64,000 nucleotides of DNA. It comes from Blumeriella jaapii. Taxonomy: Eukaryota; Ascomycota; Leotiomycetes; Helotiales; Drepanopezizaceae. The stretch is taken from assembly GCA_009599575.1 (NCBI GenBank), contig VWND01000067.1, positions 310,001 through 374,000 of the forward strand, read 5' to 3'. How positions within the stretch are numbered: the first letter of the stretch is position 1; each line of letters starts with the position of its first letter. The notes under the pieces were generated by a model that searched no databases, was not told the origin of the DNA, and saw only the letters and a program-made list of their open reading frames with translations. The position numbers were made by a program, and so were the translations under genes. Positions 22,141 to 33,499 of this stretch are shown piece after piece.

Positions 22141-22595
22141 ACTCGTGGGTTGGTAAGCTCGTAGGCTTATAAGCTCCTGGGCTGGTAAGCTCGTGAGATC
22201 TTGAGTTTGTGGGCTGGTGAGCTGGCTCGTAGGCTGCTGAGCTTATGGGCTGGTGAGCTGGGCTCGTAGTCTGGCAAGCTCGTCTGCTGATAAGCTCGTG
22301 GGCTGGTGAACAAATGGTTTGACAAATTTATGAACTGGTATGCTCGTATGCTGGTAAGCTCGTGGGCTGGGCTCGTGGGTCGGTGAGCTTATGAATTGGG
22401 CTCGTGGGCTGGTAAGCTCGTAGGCTGATGAGCTCGTGGGCTAGGCTCGTGGGCTGGTGAGCTTGTGGACTGATAAACTCGTGGATTGGGCTTGTGGGCT
22501 GGTAAGCTCGTGGACTCGTGGGTTGGTGTGCTTATGGGCTGGGCTCGCGGGCTTTGCTCGTGGGCTGGTAAGCTGGTGAGCTGGTGCTTGTAGAA
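22141..22595. repeat. 16-bp minisatellite, second block
   Basis: Same CTCGTGGGCTGGTAAG-type units as 16936-21180, resuming immediately to the right of the Gypsy fragment. This shows that the fragment interrupts one array. Confidence 0.9.
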
Positions 22596-23784
22596 CTTGG
22601 GGTTGACACAGTAAAAATTTAATTCTAAACACGGGGTTGAATTTGTATGTTCGGTAGAGCTTACACGTGAAGGCAACGTATGATTTCAGTTCCTTTGGCT
22701 TGACTCCTCCTCAACTTATAGTTTTTAGCCATTTTTGTCGATTTCGTAATAAAGGTGTAAAGGTACCGGTAACATTCTGGCGGTAGCTTGTGCGCGTGTA
22801 TCTGAGTGTCCGGTACGAAAGTGGTAGGTGCGTGATGAAAGCGTTACGTCGAAGTGGGTGTGTTGACTTTGGTATGATTGGTTGATTGAAGTCGGAGGCA
22901 GCGTGCTGTTTTGCTGCTGATTGGTTAAAGTCGGGGGGGTTGTTTTGCTGCTTGATTTTTTTGGCTTATTATCGCGATATAACCTGGGGGCATAAAACAG
23001 CGTGCGTTAATGGAACGCAAGTCCGTAGAATTCATTAAGCTCGCCCTTGTTTGCTTCACCTGTCTTTTGATCGTTGCACACGATAAAAGGGGGTTAGTCA
23101 ATCCTTAGCGCAAAATCGAAAAAAAGGATCGTGCGACTCGATAAATCCTTCTGAATCTTGCCTCTTTTGTTGGCTTTGCGAATCTGTGGTTGTAAATTAA
23201 TACTTACCACTGATTGGTATTGGTATAACTTAAAAAAGACCTATAATTAAAACTAGTTTTTTTACTGTATCACTCCTGAGTTATACCAACAGCTAGTAAT
23301 AGTACCACGTCAAATACAATCACACCGACGCCGAACTGCGCTGCAAATGCAAAAGGCTCAAGACCCCACTGCATCTAGTGCTATGCCGTCGCGCGATCAG
23401 ACGTTTTCCCGGCTGGCCCAAGAAAACTCGACCAAACGCTCCTTTTCGAACTGAACGAAAGGCCGTAATATTTCTTAAAAATCTGCTCCGCGAGCCAAAG
23501 GATTTTGTAACGTTTTTACGTTATTACTAAAGTCTTTTAAATATAACCAGCTTTATTATACGTACGCTGCTTGCTTTAATCGATTGCAATTAGAACAGAA
23601 TAAGCTGCGTACGGCCGCGCGAAGCGATTTTGCAGCGGAGCGAACATTATCATATAAATTTATATAACGAATGCTATTTTATTTTAATAAACGCAAATTT
23701 GTTTTCATTTTTTAATTTCTGAATTCGGACTTTTGAAACACTGCTTTTCTTTTCTTTTCTTTTCGGCCTATTGGCTATACCATT
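22596..23784. other. Spacer, possible LTR remnant
   Basis: No gene is supported. About 23215-23291 contains a palindromic TTGGTATAAC...GTTATACCAACA arrangement and a CTAGTTTTTTTAC block. These resemble the end of the solo LTR at 29393-29595, so a decayed LTR end is likely. The rest is unassigned. Confidence 0.35.
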
Positions 23785-24085
23785 ATGCGTATTCACGCAA
23801 CCGACAAATTATACCTTTTGATCGGTGCCGTATGCATATTTCTTGGGCTTTTCTTTGAATTTTACGCTTATATATCTTACTGACGGACCATCGCAAAAAG
23901 CGGCGAAAAACGTAGTCGACAGCAGCAGTGGCTGTACCAATACGAATTGCTTTCGGAATCGTACTTTGTATTTAATTCCTTAGCTTAGCACGTCTCCGTA
24001 CCCTTTGGGAGGTCCTAGAATGGCAGCCTCTCGGCTGCACTCCGCTAGACGTTAATCAATACTATTACTACTACTACTACCAACA
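23785..24085 (+). repeat. SINE-like repeat family 2, longest copy
   Basis: The most complete copy has head blocks GGTGCCGTATGCATA and TTTACGCTTATA, then CAGCAGCAGTGGCTGTACC, the core CTTAGCTTAGCACGTCTCC, a CGGCTGCACTCCGCTAGACGTTAA end and an (ACT)n tail. Core and end are shared in position with family 1, which suggests related elements with different heads. Confidence 0.7.
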
Positions 24086-25170
24086 GCTAGTCAGCTCGTG
24101 GGCGGGTAAGCTCGTCGGGTTGTGAGCTCGTGGGCTAATAAGCTTATGGGCTAGTAAGTTCGTGAACTGTGCTCGTAGGCTGGTAAGCTCGTGGGCTAGG
24201 CTCGTAGGCTGGTGAGCTTATGGGCCGATAAGTTCGTGGGCTGGTGAATTCGTGGGCTCGTGACCATGTGGGCTCGAGGGCTTGTAAGCTCGTGGACTGA
24301 TAAGCTCGTGGATTGGGCTCGTGGGCTGGTGAGCTCGTAAGTTGGTAAGCTGGTAAGCTGGTGGGCTTATAAGCTCGTAGGCTGGCAAGCTCGTGGGCTG
24401 GTGAGCTCGTAAGCTGGTGTGCTCGTAGGCTGGTAAGCTTTTAAGCTGGTAAGCTTGTGGGCTGGGAAGCTCGTAGGTTGCTAAGCTCGTGGATTAGAAT
24501 CGTGGGCTGGTGAACTCGTGGGCTGGTGAATTCGAAGATTGGTGAGCTTATTTGGGTTCGTAGGCTGATGAGCTCGTGGGCTAGGCTCGTGGGCTGGTGA
24601 GATTGTGGACTGATTAACTCGTGGATTAGGCTTATGGGCTGGTGAGCTCGTAAGCTGGTATGTTCGTGGGCTGGTGAGCTCGTAAGCTGGTGTGCTCGTG
24701 GGCTGGTAAGCTCGTAAGCTGGTGAGCTCGTTGGCTGGAAAGCTCGTAGGTTGCTAAGCTCGTGGATTGGGCTCGTAGGCTGGTAAGCTCGTAAGCTGGT
24801 AAGCTGGTAAGCTGGTAAGCTGGTGGGCTGGTGGGCTTATAAGCTCGTGGGCTGGCAAGCTCGTGGGCTAGGCTCGTAGGCTAGTAAGCTCGTGGACTGA
24901 TAAGCTCGTGGATTAAGCTCGTGGGCTGGTGAGCTGGTGAATTGAAATCATAGGCTGGTAAGCTCGTGGGCTGGGTTCGGATGCTGGTGAGCTCGAGGGT
25001 TAGTAAGCTCGTAGGCTAGAAAGCTTATAAGTTCGTGAGCTGATGAGCTTGTAGGCTGATAAGCTCGTGGGCTGGTGAGCTGGGTTGGTGAGCTCGAAGG
25101 CTCGTAAACTGATAAGCTTTTGGGCTAGAAAGCTTATGGCCTAGTAAGCTCGTGGGCTAATAAGCTTGTA
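24086..25170. repeat. 16-bp minisatellite, third block
   Basis: Further CTCGTGGGCTGGTGAG-type units, directly abutting the tail of the SINE-like copy. Confidence 0.9.
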
Positions 25171-25675
25171 TTTACCGAGGAACATGCTCCTGCCAAATGC
25201 GGACCTGCTAAATATGGCCTGTAAAGGCCTAATAAAAGGCAAAACCAGCAAGCGAAGCTGCATAAGTGGTAAACAAAACTAAAATTTGTTATTCTGAAAA
25301 ACAGAAACTAGCTAGTACGTGGCCGTACGTGAAATGATGCACGGACCGAAAGCGATAAAATAAAAGGGGGTAGGATAATAAGACTACTGATCAGTCACGT
25401 GGACTGGTAAATACGCACAAAGCATGTTTGGAGCACCCAACTTTTCCTCTGGGGATCCGGCAGCCATAAAAGATCAGTATATGTCAATCAATTTGTGCGA
25501 CCTTTTTAACTTTATCCATAACTACTTGTAATTGCAATTTATCGCCCTTTTTATCACCACGTATCTGAAGCCTCTGAAAGTTTGTTTTTCGCTGTGTGTG
25601 CTAATTGCGTTTATTAGAAAACATTTTGTACGACGCCTTAAATACACGATTACATATCTGCAAAACGCGTACGCC
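25171..25675. other. Spacer without recognised features
   Basis: No supported gene or repeat was recognised between the minisatellite and the dispersed repeat. Confidence 0.35.
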
Positions 25676-26110
25676 GGTGTCATTCTAGACGCTCGATACG
25701 GCAGCCAATCCTTGCGTTCTTTCCGATAATATTCAGTACGTTTCTGTACGACAGTATTCCCTGGGGTCGCAGACGCAAGTCTGCCGAACATCGTGGCCGC
25801 AAGTAGTCGCGCGGCTCAAATGATTTATTATAATATTAATAGTGGTGGTTTTATTGCAAAAGGGAGAGTTTTGAGGGGCTGGCCCTCCAATTCTATCCAA
25901 GTGGTGGTGGTGGTGGTAGTGTTGCAATACGAGGGGTTTGGAGGGCTGGCCTCTCATATTTATACAAATGGTGGTGATGGTCGTGGTGTTACAATACGAG
26001 AGATTTGGGGGGTTGGCCCCCCAATTCTATACAAGTGGTGGTGATGTTGTTGTGAATCTTAATATTGGCGGTGATGGTGGTGATGGTGGTGATGGTGATG
26101 GAGGTGCGAG
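25676..26110 (+). repeat. Dispersed repeat copy with 3 tandem submodules
   Basis: It shares the ATTCCCTGGGG(T/G)CGCAGACGCA and GTGGCCGCAAGTAG blocks with 8618-9245. The segment 25860-26060 then holds three roughly 70-bp submodules, each with GGCTGGCC(C/T)(C/T)(C/T)CAATTCTAT or a close variant, followed by a GTGGTGGTG microsatellite. Confidence 0.6.
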
Positions 26111-26352
26111 GGTATGGCTCGGAGGCGGCTGAGAGGGTGGTAGGGGGTGGGAGGGGATGGTCCGTGCGCGGCGGACTGCTTTTGAGACAAAATCATCGGA
26201 AACCTTTTTCCGTTAATTTTTTTCGTATTCGCGTGTAATACGAACTGATATCCGAAAGCTATATATGTATTCCCCGCCCGCATCTATGCGCCTTAACATT
26301 GTGCAATACAAGAAATCACGAAAGCGCTTTCGATACTGGCCGAAAAAGCGAA

Positions 26353-26673
26353 CTATCCCCTTTCTTCGGATACCGAAGCCTTAATTTCTTCATAAAGACT
26401 GAAGCGGACCAGTTCGCGAAGCTGTTTTACGACGCCGCCACACCGCTTTTCGCCACGTTGTAGCCAGCCTTTGCAGCAAACGTTACACCACCTTTTGAAG
26501 CTTTTATCGATCAAAACTCCTTCGAGCTTATAAACACAGCCAATTTCCTCGCCCGAGCACGCTGCGGTAAAGACTCCGCGAGAAGGCCGACGATTTTTCC
26601 GGCAATTTACCCCTCCCCCTGCACCGACGACTGTTCCGCTGAACACCGAGATACTGCTCATAAACCGGCACAT
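26353..26673 (-). CDS. Small Cys-rich ORF, doubtful
   Basis: A 106-codon ORF with seven cysteines and paired CNVCC and CGG motifs could be a small zinc-binding region, perhaps from a retroelement. No family match can be stated. The neighbourhood is repeat-derived and the start is uncertain. Confidence 0.2.
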   Translation of the reverse strand: MCRFMSSISVFSGTVVGAGGGVNCRKNRRPSRGVFTAACSGEEIGCVYKLEGVLIDKSFKRWCNVCCKGWLQRGEKRCGGVVKQLRELVRFSLYEEIKASVSEERG

Positions 26674-27201
26674 TCGGACCTTTTCACTAAGCTTTTCGAA
26701 CTTCGAGCCAGCTACTCGACGTGTTTTCTTCGAATAACCGACGTGCCTTCCTATTCGGTAATTCGACGTCTTTTTTCCTAGCTAGCTACTCTGATGGAGC
26801 CTGCCGTTATTCGACTAGCCTTTTGGCTGCAAAACCTTATAAACGCCAAACACTAGTATACGCGCAGCCTCGATACGTATACGCGCAATTTAGTTAAAGC
26901 TATTACTAGTCGATATAAAGCTTCTGCCACCCCTTTTACTTCTGTTTCTATTTTACCCGACTATCAAGCCAGATTAACTCGACTTTCGGTATTGATATAC
27001 GACAAATTGGCTGCAAAGCCCCCACTTCCACCACCGGCGCCAGCGCCGAAACGCGATTATACCCCTTTTTGCAGGAAATTATCAACAACTCTTTTTCTAC
27101 GCTGACGACGGCGTTACACTATCTCTCCCCTCGCATTTCTCACGGGTCACACCAAGGTGATCGACCGGTCGTGAAAAGGCCTATTCCGCATTTCGCGAAG
27201 A

Positions 27202-27858
27202 ATGGCTCCCGTCCAACGCTCCCCTTCTCAGCAGAGCTTTTCAGCTCCTGCTGCCATTCCTCAACCTTCCCCTTAATCAGCAAAAAAGCCTCCTCCAGAA
27301 GCTTCTTCTTTTGAAAAACAATCCTTTCCCTGGGAATAAAAGAATAAAAGAAAGGGTAGGGCGACGACCTCCTCGCCCTCCTCCTAGCCTAGCGCCGAAA
27401 ACGTTCAGTTGAGACTTTTGCAAGCTCAGCTGAAAGACGCTCAAGATCGTGAGCGCCAGCTCTTGGAGACCTTACGACAGCAGTCAGTCCTTTAATCAGA
27501 ACGACTGGTAGAATCCTTTAAACGCGCTTCTGCCAACCGCGAAACTGCTGCTCCTCGCAACGTCTCCTTCCAACCTGACGCTGCGCAGCCTTCACGCTCT
27601 TCTCGAACTCTTTTTGGCTCTCCCCTTGCTGGCCAAGACCCTGCACCTAGCGAACCCTTTGAACTCTATGGCTCTCACTTATCTGCTGACTCTCGACTAG
27701 CTCGTATAAAGCGCGTTCCGAACCTTGAGTTTAAGTTAGATAATGGAAAAGATTACAAGGCTCGCTATTGGAAGACCAGAGTGCTCGACAACCTCGAGCT
27801 CTATTACGAATACTTCGCTGGAGATCGATCCCGCAAGAATTACATACTCGATCAGAAC
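27202..27858 (+). pseudogene. Gypsy gag remnant with four in-frame stops
   Basis: One reading frame from ATG 27202 to about 27858 encodes a gag-like protein. It has a Ser/Pro/Gln-rich start, a coiled segment (QLRLLQAQLKDAQDRERQL), and then the conserved gag helix region with YWKTRVLDNLELYYEYF and SRKNYILDQ. It is interrupted by TAA 27274, TAA 27337, TAG 27385 and TAA 27493. Each becomes a Gln codon with a single T-to-C reversal, as expected for CpA-directed RIP. The 3' end runs into an LTR fragment in opposite orientation. No pol follows. Confidence 0.75.
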
Positions 27859-27938
27859 CGAAGGCTCGTTTCTCTATTATATGAACCTGGCGACCCAAGT
27901 TGACTGATCTCAGCCTCCCGACTAATTAGATCGTCACA
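27852..27938 (-). mobile_element. Truncated LTR fragment (TGTGACG family)
   Basis: The reverse complement starts TGTGACGATCTAATTAGTC and matches the first part of the LTRs at 28663-28955 and 55139-55406. The remainder is missing where it meets the gag remnant. Confidence 0.65.
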
Positions 27939-27942
27939 GAAA

Positions 27943-28600
27943 ACACTTAGCTTTAACAGCTTTGATTATTTGATTTATCCAAATACATTCATTTCCTTTA
28001 TTTAAAAGAAAACTATCCCGTTTGTGAGCAAAAACCTTAAATAGCGGACTCTTTTATACATTTCTTTCATATAATTTCTTTCTCTAAGAATTCATTTGTG
28101 TCAAAATCCTCAGCTTAGCACGTTTCCAATGCTCTGCAAAAGGCTTGAAATAGCCCAGTTTCTGTTGTATGTAATACAAAATATACATCAAGTTTCCTTT
28201 TAACGCAATAAAAGAACCATTATAACAAAATAATAGCAAATCATCAACGTTATTATCCATATCTGAAAGCTCGCGCCTGTAATAGTATTTGCTACGGTGA
28301 ACGAGGCTAGTAAATCAGGGGGCAGGAAAAGCATTTATTAAAAAACCGAATCGTAAGGATTTATATGGGTACGAGGGACCCGACTGATTATTCTTGCCAT
28401 CGGCTAGTATGAAGTCTCGACCGACTGAATCGTCCCAGGTCGGATCGTGCCCTTTGACAGGATTAGACCATTGATAATTAAATAAACCGCTTTTAGAGCA
28501 CGAAGAATAAATCATTTTTGAATACAACTACTTTTCATAACAGTTTCACTCCTCCTTCCAGACGTTAAACAATATTGTTATGATTATTACTATTATTAAT
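27943..28600 (+). repeat. SINE-like family 1, split by a solo LTR
   Basis: Left part 27943-28162 and right part 28543-28600 together match the other family 1 copies. They include TTTAACAGCTTTGATTATT, AAATAGCGGACTC, CAGCTTAGCACGT and CCTTCCAGACGTTAAACAATATT with an ATT tail. The middle is a 380-bp LTR insertion. Confidence 0.8.
28163..28542. mobile_element. Solo LTR (TGTTGTATG) with GTTTC target duplication
   Basis: The 380-bp insertion begins TGTTGTATG and ends TTCATAACA. It is flanked by exact GTTTC duplications (28158-28162 and 28543-28547) and interrupts a SINE-like copy. No second copy occurs in this window. Orientation and parent element are unknown. Confidence 0.85.
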
Positions 28601-28662
28601 ACGCTTTACTGAATTAATATAATATATTACAATGCTCAGAACATTCAGCTTTAACAGCTTTG

Positions 28663-28955
28663 TGTGATATAACCAATCGAAAGGCTAAGATCAGTCAACT
28701 TGGGTCATCGAGTTTATATAATATAAGAAACGAGGGTTTGATCTTGTAATAAACAAAAATATTCATTTAGAATTAATCACTACAAAAGGTAGAAATTGCT
28801 AAAAAGAAAGGGCCTTATACACATGAATAGTCTCCACAGTTGACGAAGAGACCCACCAAAAGACTAAAAGGCCTGCAGCTATGTATAACTAGTTGCCAGG
28901 GAGATACGACTAGGGAAAGCGAAGAATAAAAGGAGCAAAAGAGTGAACCGTCACA
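28663..28955 (+). mobile_element. Solo LTR, TGTGACG family
   Basis: The 293-bp element is homologous to the LTR at 55139-55406. Shared blocks include CAAAAATATTCATTTA, CTCCACAGTTGA and a GTGAACCGTCACA end. Sequence on both sides (28640-28662, 28956-29000) resembles consecutive parts of SINE-like family 1, so it too seems inserted into such a copy. The 5-bp flanks do not match well (CTTTG, CTATA). Confidence 0.7.
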
Positions 28956-28989
28956 CTATAATCCCTTGATTTACCGAAAGTTATTTCTT

Positions 28990-29387
28990 GAATTCCTTGA
29001 AAGATCAAGATGCCAGATCAGACCAGACTAGGCCTCAGATGCTAAATCAAATCAAATTAATTTTGCTAGACCAAATGAGATTAAATCAAACTAAGCCAGA
29101 GTGCCGGACTAAAGCAGGCCACGAATTCCAAATCAGACCAGACCAGATAAGGCCAGGCCAAAAAGCTAGACCGGACCAAATCAAAAGTGCCAGACCAGAC
29201 CAGGCCAAAGGTGCCAGACCAGATTAGACCAGATATGCCAGACCAGCAGGCTGCAAAAGTCGCAGAAGCGCAGAAACTGGAGCTGCAAGGTCGGAGGTGC
29301 AAAGGCTGCAGAGGTCGGAAGCTGCATAGGTAGGTTGCAAAAGCTGCGGAGGTCGGAGGCCGCAGAAAATGATCAAAGCTTGCAAAG
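28990..29387 (+). repeat. Degenerate purine-rich tandem repeat
   Basis: GACCAGATCA/GCCAGACCAG-like decamers give way to GGTCGCAGAGGCTGCAAA-like units. It is the left continuation of the 29.6-33.3 kb block. Confidence 0.75.
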
Positions 29388-29392
29388 GTTGC

Positions 29393-29595
29393 TGTGGGAA
29401 TACCCATAGGGCTCACGTGGGTATCAGATAATAGGAATCATGAATTGTAGCTGGGCGCTGCGCTAGCGGCCGCTAGCGCATCCATACACCCACCCCATAT
29501 TCTCATACTAGCTAGACCTAGTAGAATACATACAGTTTCAACCCGAATAATTAAGACTAGTTTTTTACATTGTATCACCATCTGTGATACCAACA
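29393..29595. mobile_element. Solo LTR (TGTGGGAAT) with GTTGC target duplication
   Basis: The 203-bp element starts TGTGGGAATACCC and ends TGATACCAACA. Exact GTTGC duplications lie at 29388-29392 and 29596-29600, inside the tandem repeat. It contains a perfect 22-nt palindrome at 29459-29480 centred on GGCC, and CACGTG nearby. Confidence 0.85.
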
Positions 29596-29600
29596 GTTGC

Positions 29601-32600
29601 AAAAGCTGCAAAGGTTGCAGAAATCGCAGAAACTATTATGCACAGGCTGCAAATGCTGCAGAGCTTGCAGAGGGCGCAGAGGGCACGAAGGGCATGGCCT
29701 GAGGGCATAAGGGCCTGAGGGCATAAGGGCACGAAGGGCACGAACGTCGCGAAGGGCACGAACGTCGCGAAGGGCACGAACGTTGCAGAGGGCGCAAAAG
29801 GCACGAAGGGCATGTCCTGAGGGCATAAGGGCCTGAGGGCACGAAGGTCGCAGAGGGTGCAGAGGGCACGGAGGGCACGAAAGGCACGAAGGGTGCGAAA
29901 GGCAGGAAGGGCATGAGGGCATGAGGGAATGAGGGCATGAAGGCCTGAGGGCATGAGGGCACGACGGGCGCAAAGGGCGCAAAGGGCGCAAAAGGGGCAA
30001 AGGACACAAAAGGCACGAAGGGCACGAAAAGCACGAAAGGCAGGAAGGGCATGAGGGCATGAAGGCCTGAGGGTATGAGGGCACGACGGGCGCAAAGGGC
30101 ATGACGGGCGCAAAAGGCGCAAAGGGCGCAAATGACGCAGAGGGCGAAAATGGCATGGAAGGCACGGAGGGCACGGAGGGCACGAAAGGTATGAAGGGTA
30201 TAAGGGTATAAGGGTATAAGGGTATAAGGGTATAAGAGTTTGAGGGCAAAAGGGCATAAGGGCACGAAGGTCGCAGAGGGCGCAGAGGGCACGAAGGGCA
30301 TGACCTGAGGGCTTGAGGGCATAAGGGCACGAAAGGTACGAAGGGCATGAGGGCATAAGGGCACGAAGGGCACGAAGGTCGCAAAGGGCGCAGAAGGCGC
30401 AGAGGGCGCAAAGGACGCAGAGGTCGCAAAGGGCACGACGGGCGCAAAGAGCGCAAGAGAGGCAGAGGGCACGAGGGCACGAAGGGCACGAAAGGCACGA
30501 AGGGCACGAAAGGCACGAAAGGCACGGAGGGCACGAAGGGCACGGAGGGCATGAAATGTACGAAGGGATGTGGGCATGAGGGCATGAGGGCATGAGGGCA
30601 TGAGGGCATGAGGGCATGAGGGCATGAGGGCATGAGGGCATGAGGGCATGAGGGCATGAGGGCATGAGGGCATGAGGGCATGAGGGCATGAGGGCATAAG
30701 GGCATGAGGGCATGAGGGCATGAGGGCATGAGGGCATGAGGGCATGAGGGCATGAGGGCATAAGGGCATGAGGGCATAAGGGCATGAGGGCATGAGGGCA
30801 TGAGGGCATGAGGGCATGAGGGCATGAGGGCATGAGGGCATGAGGGCATGAGGGCATGAGGGCATGAGGGAGGGCATGAGGGCATAAGGGCATGAGGGCA
30901 TAAGGGCATGAGGGCATGAGGGCATAAGGGCATGAGGGCATGAGGGCATGAGGGCATGAGGGCATGAGGGCATAAGGGCATGAGGGCATAAGGGCATAAG
31001 GGCATGAGGGCATAAGGGCCTGAAGGCCTGAAGGCCTGAAGGCCTAAGGGCATAGGGGCACGAAAGGTACGAACGTCGCGAAGGGCACGAACGGTGCAGA
31101 AAGCGCAGAGGGTACGAAGGGCATGGCCTGAGGGCATAAGGGCCTGAAAAGCAGAAGGGTATAAGGGCATAAGGGCCTGAGGAGCATAAGGGCCTGAGGG
31201 CATAAGGGCCTGAGGGCCTGAGGGGCATAAGGGCCTGAGGGGCATAAGGGCATGAAAGGCACGAAGGGCACGAAAGGCACGAAGGGCGCTGAGGGCATGA
31301 GGGCCTGAGGGCATGAGGGCCTGAGGGCATGAAAAGCATAAGGGCATGAAGACATAAAGGCCTGAGAAGCATAAGGGCCTGAGGGTAAAAGGGCCTGAAA
31401 AGCAAAAAGGCATAAACGTCGTGAACGGCACGAACGGCGCAAAGGGCGCAGAGGGCACGAAGGGCATGGCCTGAGGGCATAAGGGCCTGAGGGCCTGAGA
31501 AGCATAAGAATCTGAAGGCATAAGGGCCTGAGGGCATAAGGGCACGAAAGGCACGAAGGTCGCAAAGGGCGCAAAGCGCAGAGGGCGCAGAGGGCGCAGA
31601 GGGCGCAGAGGGCCTGAGGGGCATAAGGGCATGAAAGGCGCGGAAGGCATTTCGGGCGCAAAAAGCACGAAGGGCACGAAGGGTACGAAGGGCGCAAAAG
31701 GCACGAAAGGTACGAAGGTCGCAAAGGGCGCAAAAGGCGCAGAGGGCGTAAAAGGCGCAAAAGGCGCAAAAAGTACGAAGGGCACGAAAAGGACGAAAGG
31801 GACGAAAAGCACGAAGGGCACGAAGGGCACGAAGGTCGCAGAGGGCGCAGAGGGCACCAAAAGCATGGCCTGAGGGCATAAGGGTACGAAGGGCACGAAG
31901 GGCGCAAAAGGCACGAAGGGCGCAAAAGGCGCAAAGGGCGCAGAAAGCGCATAGGGCCTGAGAATATAAGGGCATAAGAGCGTAAGGGCCTGTGGGCATA
32001 AGAGCACGAAGGGCACGAACGTCGCAAAGGGCGCAGAGGGCGCAGAGGGCGCAGAGGGCGCGGAGGGCACGAAAAAAGTCGCAGAGGGCGCAGAGGGCGC
32101 AGAAATCGCAGAAGGCGCAGAGGTGGCAGAAGGCGCAAAAAGCGCAGAGGGCGCAAAGGGCGCAAAGGGCGCGGAGGGCGCGGAGGGCGCGGAGAGCGCG
32201 GAGGGTACGAAAGGCACGAAGGGCACGAAGGATACGAAGGTCATAAGGGCGCAAAAGGCGCAAAAGGTGCAAAGGGCGCAAAGGGCGTAAAAAGCGCAAA
32301 TGGCACGAAGGCACGAAGGGCACGAAGGCACTAAGGGCACGAATGCATAAGGGCACGAAAGGTACGAAAGGCTCGAAGGGCTCGAAGGCGCAAAAGGCGC
32401 AGAGGGCGCAGAGGTCGCAGAGGGCGCAGAGGTCGCAGAGGGCGCAGAGGTCGCAAAGGGCGCAAAAGGCGCAGAGGTGGCAGAGGGCGCAAAAGGCGCA
32501 GAGGGCGCAAAGGGCGCGGAGGGCGTGGAAAGCGCGGAGGGCACGAAGGATACGAATGATACGAAGGTTATAAGGGCGCAAAAGGCGCAAAAGGTGCAAA

Positions 32601-33290
32601 GGGCGCAAAGGGCGTAAAAAGCGCAAATGGCACGAGGGCACGAAGGGCACGAATACACTAAGGGCACGAAAGCACGAAGGCATAAGGGCACGAAAGGTAC
32701 GAAAGGCTCGAAGGGCTCGAAGGCGCAAAGGGCGCAGAGGGTCCAGAGGGCACGAAGGGTACGAAAGGCTTACAGGCGCAAAGGGCGCAGAGGGCTCGAA
32801 AGGCTCGAAGGCGCAGAGGGCACGAAAGGTTCGAAAAGCGCAGAAGGTGCAGAGGGCGCAGAAGGCGCAAAAAGCGCAAAGGGCACGAGGGCACGAGGGC
32901 ACGAGGGCACGAAGGCACGAAGGGCATGAAGGCATGAAGGTACGAAAGCACGAAGGCATAATGGCATAAAGGCATAAAGGCACGAAGGGCACGAAAGGTA
33001 CGAAAGGCTCGAAGGGCTCGAAGGCGCAAAGGGCGCAGAGGGCGCAGAAGGCACGAAAGGCTCGAAGGCGCAGAGGGCACGAAAAGCATGGCCTGAGGGC
33101 ATAAGGGCCTGAGGGCATGAAGGCATGAAGGCCTGAGGGCCTGAGGGTATAAGAGCACGAAGGGCACGAAAAGCGCAAAGGGCACGAAGGGCACGAAAGG
33201 CGCAAAAGACGCAAAAGGCAAAAAGGTCGCAGAGGGCGCAGAGGGCGCAAAGAGCACGAAATGCTCGAAGGCGTAGAAGGCACGAAAAAT
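29601..33290. repeat. 8/9-bp purine-biased minisatellite megablock
   Basis: About 3.7 kb of GGGCATGA (8 bp), GGGCACGAA, GGGCGCAGA (9 bp) and GGGCCTGA units. About 30566-31015 is almost pure GGGCATGA, with a few GGGCATAA. The absence of stops on the minus strand creates overlapping ORFs of up to 1215 codons in several frames. These are composition artefacts, since all frames are similarly open and contain only repeat translations. Confidence 0.95.
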
Positions 33291-33499
33291 GGCGTGGCGT
33301 GGACTTTTTAACTATTTTTAAATTTAACCTTAAGTTCACGTCGGATGCTGGCAAAGGATTAAATACCGGCATTTATGAACTGGATTACGATAATATAAAG
33401 CTTCGAGTTTCTGATCCGGCCGGAGCCTGCTATCGTACAATCAACTATCTTTCTATTTCAATTCCCATTACCAATTTCCATTTTCTTGCGGATCTTTTA

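Noticed and set aside
16936..25170. CRISPR-like direct repeats
   Set aside because: Units are contiguous without unique spacers of constant length, and the context is fungal; it is a minisatellite.
29565..33283. Very long minus-strand ORFs (482, 1038 and 1215 codons) with CPHALMPS repeats
   Set aside because: They overlap in several frames across pure 8/9-bp minisatellite DNA. The open frames follow from the repeat lacking stop words, and no non-repetitive domain or splice structure is present.
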